A stretch of 24,750 nucleotides of DNA, from positions 1 through 24,750 of IMG/VR virus record IMGVR_UViG_3300030117_001140, one strand, 5' to 3'. Within the stretch, counting starts at the first letter, position 1, and every line of letters starts with the position of its first letter. This document shows positions 7,275 through 15,451 of this stretch, piece after piece. The notes under the pieces are model-generated. The model was not told the origin of the DNA. It saw nothing but the letters and a program-made list of their open reading frames with translations, and did not search any database. This stretch comes from a virus. The position numbers were made by a program, and so were the translations under genes.

Positions 7275-10200
7275 GTGGCTCAAGTAACTATACAAGATCT
7301 AAGAGATAATTATCCTCAATATTCTGATTTAACTGATCAAGAGTTAGCTGATAAGTATATTAATTTTACTGGAAATAAAGTTTTGTTTCCAGAAGAGGAG
7401 GATGTGCTACCTATAGAAGATACAATAACTCAAGCTCCTGAACCAATGATACCTGAAGCTGGCACATATTCTCAAGATGATCTTGCAGAAAATGACAGAA
7501 TGTATACCATAGTTAAGGGTTATATGGATGATAGATATGGTAAAGAAAGATTTGAAGGTGAAGACAGAGAGTCAATTGTAGATAGATTTTTAAATAATAG
7601 GCGTGGAGTTTCTGCAGGTAACTCTGTGCGTGGTCTAAGTGAAATGGACTACATAAATGATATACAAGATGATCCTGATAAGAAAGCACGGGCTGCTGCT
7701 GCGTACCAGTTGTATGAAAATATGGCTGGTATTTTTAGTAGTGAGTTAACAGGTTCAGAAAAAATAGAGGGTGTTATGGATTATGCTAGAACAGTTTTAC
7801 TTGATCCTGTAAATTTACTTGGTGGGTTTATAGGTAAAGCTGCTGCTAACGGATCTATAAGAGTTGGAACATCTGCTGCTAAAAGGGCTGCTTTAGAGGC
7901 TATGAAAAAAGAGGGTTCACAAAAGATTGCAGAAAAAGTTGGTGCTAAAGTATTTGCAGATGGGGTTGATGCAGCAAGAAAGGCAACTAAAGCAAGGGTA
8001 GGACATTACGCTCAAAATGTATTAGGTAGAACAGCATCTCAGAGATTAGCTACAAAAGCCGCTATTACTGAAATAGGTGTAGTTTCTAGTGTTGATGCCA
8101 TGGTTGGTGCTGGTATGGAATACTTATATCAAGATGGTTTAGTTGATGTTGATGCACAGGAGGATATTAACTACTACGCAGTTGGTATAGCTTTAGCTGG
8201 TGGTATTATTTTAGGAGGTGTACAAGCAGGATTAATAGCTAGACGTGGTGTTTCTGATACGGCTGTAGTAACAAAAGAACTTACTGAGGCAAACCCTGAG
8301 GGTTTTTTATCTGATGCTGCAAAAGCAATAGATAAATATATGAAACAAGATCCAGTGGATATAAGCAGGGACTGGAGAACTAAAGTAGAAAGTGGCAAAA
8401 AATTTGCAGAACTATCTCAAGATAGTAGAGACTTTGGCACTGATTTTATAAGAGATCTTTTGTTAGGTAGAACAAATGAAGAGGGAGAAGTGATATTTAA
8501 AGGCATGACACAAATTGCTTTTGAAAGAGGTTTTGTATGGGCTAAAAGATTTGAAGAAGATACATTTACAAACTGGATGTCTGATATAATTTCTGGTGTG
8601 AGTAATAAAGAAGCACAATCTTTTATAGCAGCTATTGAAAAAGCTACACCAAATAAAAATATTAGATTGAGAGATATAGATGGTAACTTAATAGCTAAAA
8701 ATAAAGTAACTGGTCAAGATATAGGAGATATTTTATCTTTTAAAATGTCAGAATTTGGTGCAGGATTGGGTGCTGCAGGACAATCAGCTAAAAAGTTAGG
8801 GTTATCTGTTACTGATCAAGAGTTAAGAGATCTATATAACTCTGCTTTAGATGCAGGTTTTGTAACTAAAGGCACCAAGGTTAAAGATATTGAAATTGGT
8901 GATAGAGTAACAGCACTAGGTTCTAAGAAAATAGGTCAGGTTACAAATATAGATGGTGATTTAGCGACAGTTACTTTTAAATCTAGGGGTGGTAAAACTA
9001 CTACAAAAAATTTAAGGTTGGATAATTTAAAAAGTAAACAACCGCTTGTAAAAGTTTCTAAAGCAGAAGATCCTAGCAGTATTAAAAAAAGCAAAGAATT
9101 TATTGCTGAACAACAAAATAGATTAATTAGAATGTTAGTTGCTCATCCATCAACCAGTGCTCTAAACGTAATAGGTTGGGGTGCTAATACTTCTTTACAA
9201 TCTACTTCTGATTTGGCTTTATCTTTAATATATGCAGGAAGGGGGACATATCAAAAATTACTTGGTGATATGGAAAAAGGTGTTGAAAGCCATAGATTAG
9301 CTGAAACATTATTTAAATCTAATGTTATGAGATTAAAACTTTTATTTGACCCTGATATGACATACACTGCTTTTGTATCTGCACTACAAAGAAACTCTTC
9401 AGCTTTACAGAAGTTAGATAATACTTTGCCAGGTGGTATAGAACAAACAAATAAACTATTAGTTGGTGGTCAGTTTACACCAGATCAAAAGCTAAATGGT
9501 ATGAAAGCAGATGCTTATATAGATTTAATTCAAAAACTTACATTGGTTCAAGCCCAAGATGCTTTTACTAAATCACAAGAGTTTGTGTTTCAAATGGACA
9601 AAAGGTTGAGAGCTACCACTGGTAAGGGTTGGAACGACTTTTATAAAGCAGAAAAAATAGGTGATATGAACGTAAAAGAGTATATGGCAACTGCAAACTA
9701 TAGACAAATAGAGGTAGATGCTGTTGATGCTACATTGGAAGCAATATTTTCTAAGTCATATGCAGGGCCAGGACCAATGGGGGGTTTTGCAAAAGCATTA
9801 GAAGAAGCTAGAAATATACCTGGTCTTGGTATGGCAATACCTTTTGGTAGATTTTTTAATAACACTATGGCATTCTTTGGTAAAAATACTGTAGGTTTAA
9901 ATTTAATCCTTAAAAAATCTGGTTATTTTTCTAATATGAGCACAGAAGAAGCTATAACTAGGGGTGCTGTAAGTGTAGGTATAATATATACATTATCAAA
10001 TCAAGAGATGGAGAATGTTGAAAAAGGTTTGCCTATGTATGCAACACCAGAATTAGGTAGTGATGTTTTAACACAGAAGTTTGATTTTCCTGTATCTGCT
10101 TATAGAGCAGCAGCTAGAGTATTAGCTTTACGTAGATTAGGTAGACACGATGAAGCTGTTAAAGCTAGAAATATTGCTTTAAGGGATTTTAGTTTATCTG

Positions 10201-11048
10201 GGTTACTTAGGAATTTAGATAGAACACAAAGAGATACTTTAGAAGCTGTTGAATATATTATAGGTGATGAAGAATCTAGGAGTTTTGCTAAAGCAGCAGA
10301 AGTAGCTGCATATACTTTAGGTACTCAATATGTTAGTCCCTTATTAAGACCTTTTGAACCTCTCAATGTTGCTGCAGGATTAGTAAGGGGAGAAGATGCT
10401 GCGCCAATAGACAGGTATCAAAATAACAAAGCTGTTAATAATGCACTAAGATATATAGATAATATTGTACCTTTATTTACTGGTAAAAAACTAGCAGAAC
10501 CAAAAGAAACTGGAGAAGCTGGTAGGGCAGATATAAATTCTACTAAAATACTTGGTGCTAGAACTATAAGATTATCAGATACACAAGTTGCTATGAAGAT
10601 GTCGGGTTATGGAGAAGTGGAGACCAGAAGATTAATGAACGCATCTCGTAGATTAAGAGACCTCTCACCTACTGCTGCAAATGCATACAACGGGATATTT
10701 CACGATATTATAGAAGCAGAATCTAGTTTACTTCTTGAATCTAAATGGTTTAAAACTTTGACTGTAGATGAAAGAAGAAGTCATTGGTCAAGGGATGTAG
10801 TGCCTAGAGCAAAATCTTTAGCTAAATCTTTTTTATTACGTCAATACTATGGAGATGAAAACTCTTATATAAAACAGTATGAGATTGTTGAAAAATACAA
10901 TAAAAAATCTATAGATAAAGCTATGTCAGAATTGAATATAAAAGATTTTGAAAGATTAGAGGATGCAGAATTATTTATATTAGAAAGATATCTAGAGACA
11001 GAACAAAGTTTAAAAGATAGAAGCATTAGGTTAAAGAAGATGCAATAG
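7275..11048 (+). CDS. Large internal (ejection-type) virion protein, 1257 aa
   Basis: 1257 residues starting at GTG; the N-terminal MAQVTIQDLRDNYPQYSDLT matches a short motif (IxxLRxxYPxYxDLxDxELA) that often opens phage virion and internal proteins, which supports this start. Hydrophobic, Gly/Ala-rich segments at about 178-192 and 301-322 (AVGIALAGGIILGGVQAGLI) may insert in membrane. Residues about 532-588 look like an SH3/KOW-type barrel (GDRVTALGSKKIGQVTNIDG, then TVTFKSRGG). The C-terminal half is long and helical with a conserved-looking PGLGMAIPFGRFFNNTMAFF. Length and the last place in the structural block recall T7 gp16-type internal core proteins that are ejected with DNA to form a channel. 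This is inference from architecture; no transglycosylase motif was seen in it. Confidence 0.72.
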   Translation: MAQVTIQDLRDNYPQYSDLTDQELADKYINFTGNKVLFPEEEDVLPIEDTITQAPEPMIPEAGTYSQDDLAENDRMYTIVKGYMDDRYGKERFEGEDRESIVDRFLNNRRGVSAGNSVRGLSEMDYINDIQDDPDKKARAAAAYQLYENMAGIFSSELTGSEKIEGVMDYARTVLLDPVNLLGGFIGKAAANGSIRVGTSAAKRAALEAMKKEGSQKIAEKVGAKVFADGVDAARKATKARVGHYAQNVLGRTASQRLATKAAITEIGVVSSVDAMVGAGMEYLYQDGLVDVDAQEDINYYAVGIALAGGIILGGVQAGLIARRGVSDTAVVTKELTEANPEGFLSDAAKAIDKYMKQDPVDISRDWRTKVESGKKFAELSQDSRDFGTDFIRDLLLGRTNEEGEVIFKGMTQIAFERGFVWAKRFEEDTFTNWMSDIISGVSNKEAQSFIAAIEKATPNKNIRLRDIDGNLIAKNKVTGQDIGDILSFKMSEFGAGLGAAGQSAKKLGLSVTDQELRDLYNSALDAGFVTKGTKVKDIEIGDRVTALGSKKIGQVTNIDGDLATVTFKSRGGKTTTKNLRLDNLKSKQPLVKVSKAEDPSSIKKSKEFIAEQQNRLIRMLVAHPSTSALNVIGWGANTSLQSTSDLALSLIYAGRGTYQKLLGDMEKGVESHRLAETLFKSNVMRLKLLFDPDMTYTAFVSALQRNSSALQKLDNTLPGGIEQTNKLLVGGQFTPDQKLNGMKADAYIDLIQKLTLVQAQDAFTKSQEFVFQMDKRLRATTGKGWNDFYKAEKIGDMNVKEYMATANYRQIEVDAVDATLEAIFSKSYAGPGPMGGFAKALEEARNIPGLGMAIPFGRFFNNTMAFFGKNTVGLNLILKKSGYFSNMSTEEAITRGAVSVGIIYTLSNQEMENVEKGLPMYATPELGSDVLTQKFDFPVSAYRAAARVLALRRLGRHDEAVKARNIALRDFSLSGLLRNLDRTQRDTLEAVEYIIGDEESRSFAKAAEVAAYTLGTQYVSPLLRPFEPLNVAAGLVRGEDAAPIDRYQNNKAVNNALRYIDNIVPLFTGKKLAEPKETGEAGRADINSTKILGARTIRLSDTQVAMKMSGYGEVETRRLMNASRRLRDLSPTAANAYNGIFHDIIEAESSLLLESKWFKTLTVDERRSHWSRDVVPRAKSLAKSFLLRQYYGDENSYIKQYEIVEKYNKKSIDKAMSELNIKDFERLEDAELFILERYLETEQSLKDRSIRLKKMQ

Positions 11049-11062
11049 GGGTATTATCCCTA
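11046..11062. terminator. Hairpin at convergent gene junction
   Basis: TAGGGG-TATTA-TCCCTA forms a stem of five Watson-Crick pairs plus one G-T closing pair, with a five-base loop. The left arm starts with the TAG stop of the + strand virion gene, and the right arm ends with the complement of the TAG stop of the - strand gene. No clear U-tract follows on either strand, so it is a weak candidate for a bidirectional terminator between the two opposing transcription units. Confidence 0.35.
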
Positions 11063-11275
11063 GTTATCCTCTAACATGTAGTCTGCCCACTCATATGCTT
11101 CCCTCTTTATGTCAGCCTTACGTACTCCACCATGAGACTTAATAATTAGTGCAGCCATAGCCTGTCCTGCAAAGTACCTACGAACACTAAGATTGTTAGC
11201 TTGCCTCGTTGGTTTCTTATTATTTAATTCCTGATACGCCTTAGCTTCTGCCTCTAATTTCGTCAACTTTTTCAC
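11060..11275 (-). CDS. Small conserved phage protein, last gene of - strand block
   Basis: 71 residues from a GTG codon with AAGGTGAAGCAAC just upstream, which supports that start. The N-terminal half is basic; the C-terminal half contains YFAGQAMAALIIKSHGG and IKREAYEWADYMLEDN. The pattern FAGQAMxALI...IxxxAxxxADxML is one I recall from many small phage proteins of unknown function. It overlaps the 3' end of the RMF/CrpP-like gene by 35 bases and is the final gene before the convergent junction. Function unknown. Confidence 0.7.
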   Translation of the reverse strand: MKKLTKLEAEAKAYQELNNKKPTRQANNLSVRRYFAGQAMAALIIKSHGGVRKADIKREAYEWADYMLEDN

Positions 11276-11468
11276 GTTGCTTCACCTTTTTTAAGTTATC
11301 AAAGTAAGCCTGATTAAAACCAAGCTGCCAGTCCCTGTGCCGTCTAAAGTTATAGTGGTGATGGTAGGGATTGTTTAACCTACCACCATTAAAGTCTTTC
11401 TTACCCTGATCATACGGAGTCACTTTCTTAGTTCCTTCATTGTTTCTATCATTTTTTCTAGATACCAT
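11241..11468 (-). CDS. RMF/CrpP-like small basic protein
   Basis: 75 residues, strongly basic. The core YDQGKKDFNGGRLNNPY (19-35) followed by RDWQLGFNQAYFDNL (45-59) fits the GxxAFxxGxxxNPYxxx...WxxGFxxA plan of ribosome-modulation-factor/CrpP-like proteins. RMF proper dimerises 70S ribosomes in stationary phase; the role of phage versions is not established. The ATG has GGAG eight bases upstream and lies inside the 3' end of the DUF3310 gene (49-base overlap). The family call rests on a short motif, so it is moderate. Confidence 0.6.
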   Translation of the reverse strand: MVSRKNDRNNEGTKKVTPYDQGKKDFNGGRLNNPYHHHYNFRRHRDWQLGFNQAYFDNLKKVKQREKVDEIRGRS

Positions 11469-11698
11469 TTTGCTTTCTCCATATCCTCTATTGGGTTGCC
11501 TTTATCCCTGTGTCTGTGTTGATACTTTAGTAGATTACCATGACAGAATCCTTTAAACTCTACCTTTGTTAAGGTTTGTTCAATGTAATCTATGCACTCT
11601 ATACCATCTCTAAGCGTGTAGTGAGGTGGGTTATTAACAGGGTCAAACTTCTTGTTAGTCTTCTCCTCAAAAATTTCTTTAGCAGTCTTACGTGTCAC
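11420..11698 (-). CDS. DUF3310 family protein
   Basis: 92 residues. The motif PVNNPPHYTLRDGIECIDYI (20-39), then FCHGNLLKYQHRHRDKG (51-67) and EDMEKAKWYLEKMI, is the recognisable DUF3310 signature (NPxHY...EcIDxI...Y.GN..KY..R...K......D..KA.WYL). The family is common in tailed phages near DNA-metabolism genes; biochemical function is not established, although it is sometimes annotated as a nucleotide-kinase-like protein. Translation starts at GTG with AGGAG five bases upstream, one base after the nrdJ stop, so it is probably coupled to nrdJ. Confidence 0.88.
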   Translation of the reverse strand: MTRKTAKEIFEEKTNKKFDPVNNPPHYTLRDGIECIDYIEQTLTKVEFKGFCHGNLLKYQHRHRDKGNPIEDMEKAKWYLEKMIETMKELRK

Positions 11699-11699
11699 T

Positions 11700-13646
11700 T
11701 TAGGCTCCTATGTCCACTACTTCACAAACGTCACCAGTGCAAGCTAGTAGCTGACTAGACTTGGTGGTGTCCTCTTTTTCATACTCTGATAGTTCACTCC
11801 AGTCAATAACTTTTGGCATACAGCTTGATAAAGTTTTATAAGCTGTTGCATTTATGTCTTGGTATGGGGCCTGTTGGTAAGTATGCTCATTGTATGGTAA
11901 GAAGGATACACCAGACATTTCATCAAAGTGTTTGTGTACAAATGCACCAACTTCAAACCACTCATCAGACTTTACATTGACAGTAATACTTGGCTTGTGT
12001 TCACACCAGTTTCTTTGATAGATTAACCAAGTCTCTAATTGTTCAATAGCTGTAAGATCTTCCGTAACTACTGCACCGTCAGGAGCCTTGATTGGAAAAC
12101 TAAAAACAGTTGTTACATCAGGCTTCATTATGTCAGGCTCATTGGGTATACCCTGATCCTTCATAAAGGTGGTAAGAGGGTCTTTGTTATCTCCTCTAAC
12201 GGTTCTAATGTAATGACGTGAATAACGTGGGTGTATCCCACTGGCACTGTCAACTAATTGTGAGACTGTACCACTTGGTTTGACGCAGGTGATAGAGGTT
12301 GACTGGGGAATACCCAGCCTATCAGACCACATAGCATTAGCATTAACAGCAACTTCCCGTAAATGTTCAAGTGTTTTATCAAGACCTTTATTCCTTGTTG
12401 TTAGTAGTTTGTTATCCATTATCCCCGTGAGTGACACACCAAGCAGACGTTCTTCTTCTGTATTACGCTTCCACACTTTACGCAAGTATGGGAACTTGGT
12501 GTAGGTGGATTGAATTGTTCCCAAAATTGTTGCAACACGTACCTTGCGCTCAAGATCATCAAGACTGTCCGTAGCCCTGACCACAACTTCTGTAAGATTA
12601 CAAAACTGATACGGCCTAAGAATGATTTCACTACACGGGTTAGTCCCAAAGTCCCAGTTAGCATCACGCCTACCATACTTACCAGCCTGTTTCTTAGCTG
12701 CTTCACGATTGAATATACCACGTTCCCCACTCCCTGACTCTACTAGAGCAGTCCACTCACGCATAAAAGATACTGCATCTGGCTTCTCTGTATAAGCCAC
12801 AGAGTTATTAGCCAGTGCTCTGTGAGGGTCATTCTCCCACCAAGCACCAGACTTAGCGTGACGCATACGATCATCAGACAGGTTAGACAGGCTAATCATT
12901 GCTGACCTACGTACACCACCCATAACAATTACTTCACCAATCTTACACATGATGTCATGGCACTGCATACTGGATAGCTTGTAACCTTGTGCCTCTAAAA
13001 ATGTGTGTATAGTAAAGTTAAATAGATCCACCAGTGGGCCAGGGCCAGAGGCTCTACCACCAAAGGTCTTTAGTCTTGCACCTGCAGGACGAACTTGGGA
13101 GACATCCCACTGAGGTATCTCACCACTGTAGAGGAGTGCTATTAATTGTCTGAATGCTTTTGCCCAACCTTCTTTACTGTCCTTAACGACAATGGTAGTT
13201 TCACTATTGAAGAGGTTTGGTATGTCGGGGAGCTTACTGATGAACTGTCTCTCAACACTAAAACCAACACCAGTGCCACACAACAAAATAAACATAGCCT
13301 CATCAAAACTTTTAGGATCATCAACAGGTAAGTAGCTGCAATTATAACCAGCAGTATTATCACGATTTAAAGCTGGTCCTGCAGTCATCATAGCTCTCAT
13401 AGAGGGCATGACCTCTAGGTTAAGTATGGCATCACGTATTTGATTTACGTAACTATCATCACCTATTACTGGTCTGATGACATTATCCATGTACCTCTCA
13501 ACTGTCTCAGACCATTCTTCTCTTCTCTTCTGTTTATCAAGCCAACGTGCATACCGTGACTTGTGTATGAAGGCTTGATACTCCGTGGGTAGATGATTGT
13601 TCATAGCTATGCCCCAGTTTTCTTTCTCTTTAAGATTCAACACCAT
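11700..13646 (-). CDS. nrdJ: Class II (adenosylcobalamin) ribonucleotide reductase
   Basis: 648 residues, compared with about 740 for the monomeric Lactobacillus enzyme. It converts ribonucleotides to deoxyribonucleotides using a cobalamin-generated thiyl radical. All expected cysteines are visible: C103 in YNCSYLPV and C349 in YQFCNLTEV (reducing pair), C338 in TNPCSEI (thiyl radical, with N336 and E340), and a C-terminal CTGDVC pair (C636, C641) for re-reduction. No separate small subunit is needed and none is present. The ATG at 13646 has AGGAGG just upstream (close spacing); a second ATG 14 codons later has a weaker site. It overlaps the preceding 68-residue gene by 17 bases and is followed directly by the DUF3310 gene. 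Together with ThyX it supplies dNTPs for phage replication in a cobalamin-containing host. Confidence 0.96.
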   Translation of the reverse strand: MVLNLKEKENWGIAMNNHLPTEYQAFIHKSRYARWLDKQKRREEWSETVERYMDNVIRPVIGDDSYVNQIRDAILNLEVMPSMRAMMTAGPALNRDNTAGYNCSYLPVDDPKSFDEAMFILLCGTGVGFSVERQFISKLPDIPNLFNSETTIVVKDSKEGWAKAFRQLIALLYSGEIPQWDVSQVRPAGARLKTFGGRASGPGPLVDLFNFTIHTFLEAQGYKLSSMQCHDIMCKIGEVIVMGGVRRSAMISLSNLSDDRMRHAKSGAWWENDPHRALANNSVAYTEKPDAVSFMREWTALVESGSGERGIFNREAAKKQAGKYGRRDANWDFGTNPCSEIILRPYQFCNLTEVVVRATDSLDDLERKVRVATILGTIQSTYTKFPYLRKVWKRNTEEERLLGVSLTGIMDNKLLTTRNKGLDKTLEHLREVAVNANAMWSDRLGIPQSTSITCVKPSGTVSQLVDSASGIHPRYSRHYIRTVRGDNKDPLTTFMKDQGIPNEPDIMKPDVTTVFSFPIKAPDGAVVTEDLTAIEQLETWLIYQRNWCEHKPSITVNVKSDEWFEVGAFVHKHFDEMSGVSFLPYNEHTYQQAPYQDINATAYKTLSSCMPKVIDWSELSEYEKEDTTKSSQLLACTGDVCEVVDIGA

Positions 13647-13836
13647 CTTCCTCCTTGGTAAGAGATCCTTTAAGACGATTAACTATTATCTCACCCCTAG
13701 TTTTTACTGAACTGAGTTGGTAGTTAAGTTGTTGTTGGACGTTGGTGTTGTACTGTAACTCCATTACCCAGTTGTTTTGATCCTCTGAAAAGTCAGAAGT
13801 ATCATATTCTATATCATCAATAGTTACTTTAGTCAT
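13630..13836 (-). CDS. Small coiled-coil protein (DUF6447-like)
   Basis: 68 residues: a short beta-like start (MTKVTIDDIEYDTSDFSEDQ) followed by a helix rich in Gln, Asn and Leu (ELQYNTNVQQQLNYQLSSV) and a charged tail. The plan 'I-D-(G/D)-x-x-Y-D-x-x-D-x-S, then helix' resembles the small phage/bacterial DUF6447-type proteins as I recall them; not verified. GAGGT lies nine bases before the ATG. It overlaps the 62-residue gene upstream by eight bases and nrdJ downstream by 17. Function unknown; a helper of nrdJ is only a positional guess. Confidence 0.65.
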   Translation of the reverse strand: MTKVTIDDIEYDTSDFSEDQNNWVMELQYNTNVQQQLNYQLSSVKTRGEIIVNRLKGSLTKEEDGVES

Positions 13837-14017
13837 GTCTTATTACCTCACATTTTGTTATCGTGACATCATCTATATCATATAATGCAGACCTAATCAA
13901 GTCTTTTATTACATTACAATTATCTCCAGAGACTTCCAGAAAGTTTGCAGCTTTGTCTACTTCTATGTTGATGGATACCTCATATGGAAAACCCAAGTTA
14001 TACTCTTTTTTGTGCAT
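13829..14017 (-). CDS. Hypothetical small protein
   Basis: 62 residues, not recognised. It looks like a compact alpha/beta domain (VSINIEVDKAANFLEVSG, then NCNVIKDLIRSALYDIDDVT) without membrane segments. AAGGA lies eight bases before the ATG and the stop overlaps the start of the next gene, so it is translated in the same coupled series. Confidence 0.6.
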   Translation of the reverse strand: MHKKEYNLGFPYEVSINIEVDKAANFLEVSGDNCNVIKDLIRSALYDIDDVTITKCEVIRHD

Positions 14018-14039
14018 TAGTCAATCCTTTATTCTAACT

Positions 14040-14285
14040 TCACGTCATATACTCCTTATACTTATCATCAACTATTAAAGGTTCTATAGATTTAGCAAAG
14101 TGTTTCTGCCATTCATAGGCGTGATCCATACTCTCAAACCAAAAATTAGCAGGTTCTATCTTACCATCAATCTCCGTCTTACAAACCATAAACCAACCAG
14201 AACCCTCTGGTACATTCTCATCCTCACCGTCTACTTCTTCTAGACTTACTGGACCTTCTAGTATTCCCCACACTTTTATTGTCAT
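14040..14285 (-). CDS. Hypothetical acidic protein overlapping a nuclease gene
   Basis: 81 residues, acidic, unknown family. The sequence has GSGWFMVCKTEIDGKIEPAN and FWFESMDHAYEWQKHFAKSI, a plan of beta strands followed by a helix with several aromatic residues. The ATG has GAGGAG five to six bases upstream, strongly supporting the start. Its first ~20 codons lie inside the 3' end of the nuclease gene in another frame (62-base overlap), an unusually long overlap for this window. Confidence 0.62.
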   Translation of the reverse strand: MTIKVWGILEGPVSLEEVDGEDENVPEGSGWFMVCKTEIDGKIEPANFWFESMDHAYEWQKHFAKSIEPLIVDDKYKEYMT

Positions 14286-14622
14286 TCCAACTCCTCAACA
14301 GTTGGGCGTAGTGATCTAGTCCTATCATCACCAGCCAAGGTTTACGATCTGATCTGTAGCACACTACTGGTTCCCCTTTACTGTGGGAGGACGCTTGTTC
14401 CATGTAATTGTATGCTGTTTGTAGTCCTGTCTTTCTTCTCTTTACTTCTATTGATAGCGGTAACATCTTTCTAGCTGCAGGTGATAGCTGTATGTCCTCA
14501 CCAGTATCACCCATAACACACCCCTTAATATCATCTGGCTCCAACTCAGGAAAAGTTTCTAGTAACTTGTCTCTTATTTCATTCTGACCAAGCCTACCCT
14601 TTTGCTTTGCTGACTTGCTCAT
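14224..14622 (-). CDS. Resolvase/RecB-type PD-(D/E)XK nuclease
   Basis: 132 residues from the ATG at 14622, chosen because it forms an ATGA overlap with the preceding exonuclease gene; two codons upstream is a GTG. The residues RLGQNEIRDKLLETFP (E15), then MGDTGEDIQLSPAARKM (D43) and LSIEVKRR (E59, K61), then a helix with NYMEQASSHS (Q76), follow the E...D...ExK...Q order of Hjc/archaeal-resolvase-like and related small nucleases. Likely role: cutting branched or damaged DNA during replication and recombination, in place of T7 endonuclease I. The last ~22 residues (SWNDNKSVGNTRRSSKSRRS) are strongly basic and are encoded in the stretch shared with the next gene. Specificity cannot be read from sequence. 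Confidence 0.72.
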   Translation of the reverse strand: MSKSAKQKGRLGQNEIRDKLLETFPELEPDDIKGCVMGDTGEDIQLSPAARKMLPLSIEVKRRKTGLQTAYNYMEQASSHSKGEPVVCYRSDRKPWLVMIGLDHYAQLLRSWNDNKSVGNTRRSSKSRRSRR

Positions 14623-15404
14623 AACCACTTAGGTTTTTCAATGATAGTGTAGTCACCCCACCCTGTGCTGTAGTCTGCTGCATCCTCTGCCCTTGCAATA
14701 ACAGCTAGTGTTTTGTGTAGTTTAGATGTAGCCCACTCCATTATCTCTGGCCCCATAACATGCACATGAGAGATGTAAGGGGCTGACTTCTCACAGGCTA
14801 TAAAATTAAACTCAGTTACATCATAGCCAGCCAACTGACAGGTGTAGACGTAGTGAGCACCCTGTAGGAAGTACCCATACTTTACACAATCCTTTAAGAA
14901 ACCAGAGGGACTTGCATCCTGTGTAGTCTTTATATCAAACACAGTGTCTCCTAGTAAACGGTCTGGTCTTGTTTTAAGTAGTAGTTTTGAGATAGGATCT
15001 TCTACAAATATACTAACCTCATTTAAGCCATCTGGATCACTTAGGATACTATTACAGAGTGGATTGTTTAACACACCATTTGTTATGCAGTTGGCTACAT
15101 TAAACTCAACCTCAGTTAGTAGCACCTGATCCTCAGTTAGTTTTTCTTTCATGTCCTTAAAGGTTATACTGTTCTTAGTCTTTGGTCCTTTAACAACCAG
15201 GTTACGGTCTTTCTCTAGTAGGTTAGCGTGTACTGCATTGCCCATAGCAAATGCTGGGTTGTCAGGGTTACGCTTCTCACCCTTCCAGTGGGCAACAGAC
15301 TTTTTGTATACAGACTTTACTGCACTGGAAGAAATACCAGGGGCTAGGTGGTACTCTTTGTTGGACATTGTTTTTGTGTATTTGTTTCCGTCTGGTTCTA
15401 ACAT
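14619..15404 (-). CDS. RecE/exonuclease VIII-like PD-(D/E)XK exonuclease
   Basis: 261 residues from the ATG at 15404, which has AGGA seven to eight bases upstream. A longer frame starts at 15461 (280 residues), but that ATG has no Shine-Dalgarno site and the extra 19 codons would run through a GC-rich hairpin. Motifs: N-terminal NKEYHLAPGISSSAVKSV, AMGNAVH (H59), NEVS (E129), KTRPDRL (D148), VFDIKTT (D157, K159) and YFLQGAHYVYT (Q181, Y185). This is the order seen in RecE C-terminal/PDDEXK_1-type exonucleases that make 3' single-stranded tails or degrade DNA. Located between ssb and the small nuclease, it corresponds in place to the T7 gene 6 exonuclease. An ATGA overlap couples it to the following nuclease. 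Confidence 0.85.
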   Translation of the reverse strand: MLEPDGNKYTKTMSNKEYHLAPGISSSAVKSVYKKSVAHWKGEKRNPDNPAFAMGNAVHANLLEKDRNLVVKGPKTKNSITFKDMKEKLTEDQVLLTEVEFNVANCITNGVLNNPLCNSILSDPDGLNEVSIFVEDPISKLLLKTRPDRLLGDTVFDIKTTQDASPSGFLKDCVKYGYFLQGAHYVYTCQLAGYDVTEFNFIACEKSAPYISHVHVMGPEIMEWATSKLHKTLAVIARAEDAADYSTGWGDYTIIEKPKWL

Positions 15405-15423
15405 ATTTAATCCTATCAAAGTT

Positions 15424-15451
15424 GGGGGTGAGTGATAAGGAACCCACCCCC
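15424..15451 (-). other. GC-rich hairpin between ssb and exonuclease genes
   Basis: GGGGGTG and CACCCCC are perfect seven-base inverted arms separated by a 14-base loop, in the 57-base gap after the ssb stop, one of the largest gaps of the - strand series. No U-tract follows in the transcript direction, so it is not a textbook terminator. It could be an mRNA-stability or processing element, or an attenuator. Confidence 0.55.

Noticed and set aside
7250-7290. Frameshift joining the 293- and 1257-residue genes
   Set aside because: There is a clear stop, a nine-base gap and a GTG start followed by a typical virion-protein N-terminal motif; no slippery sequence seen.
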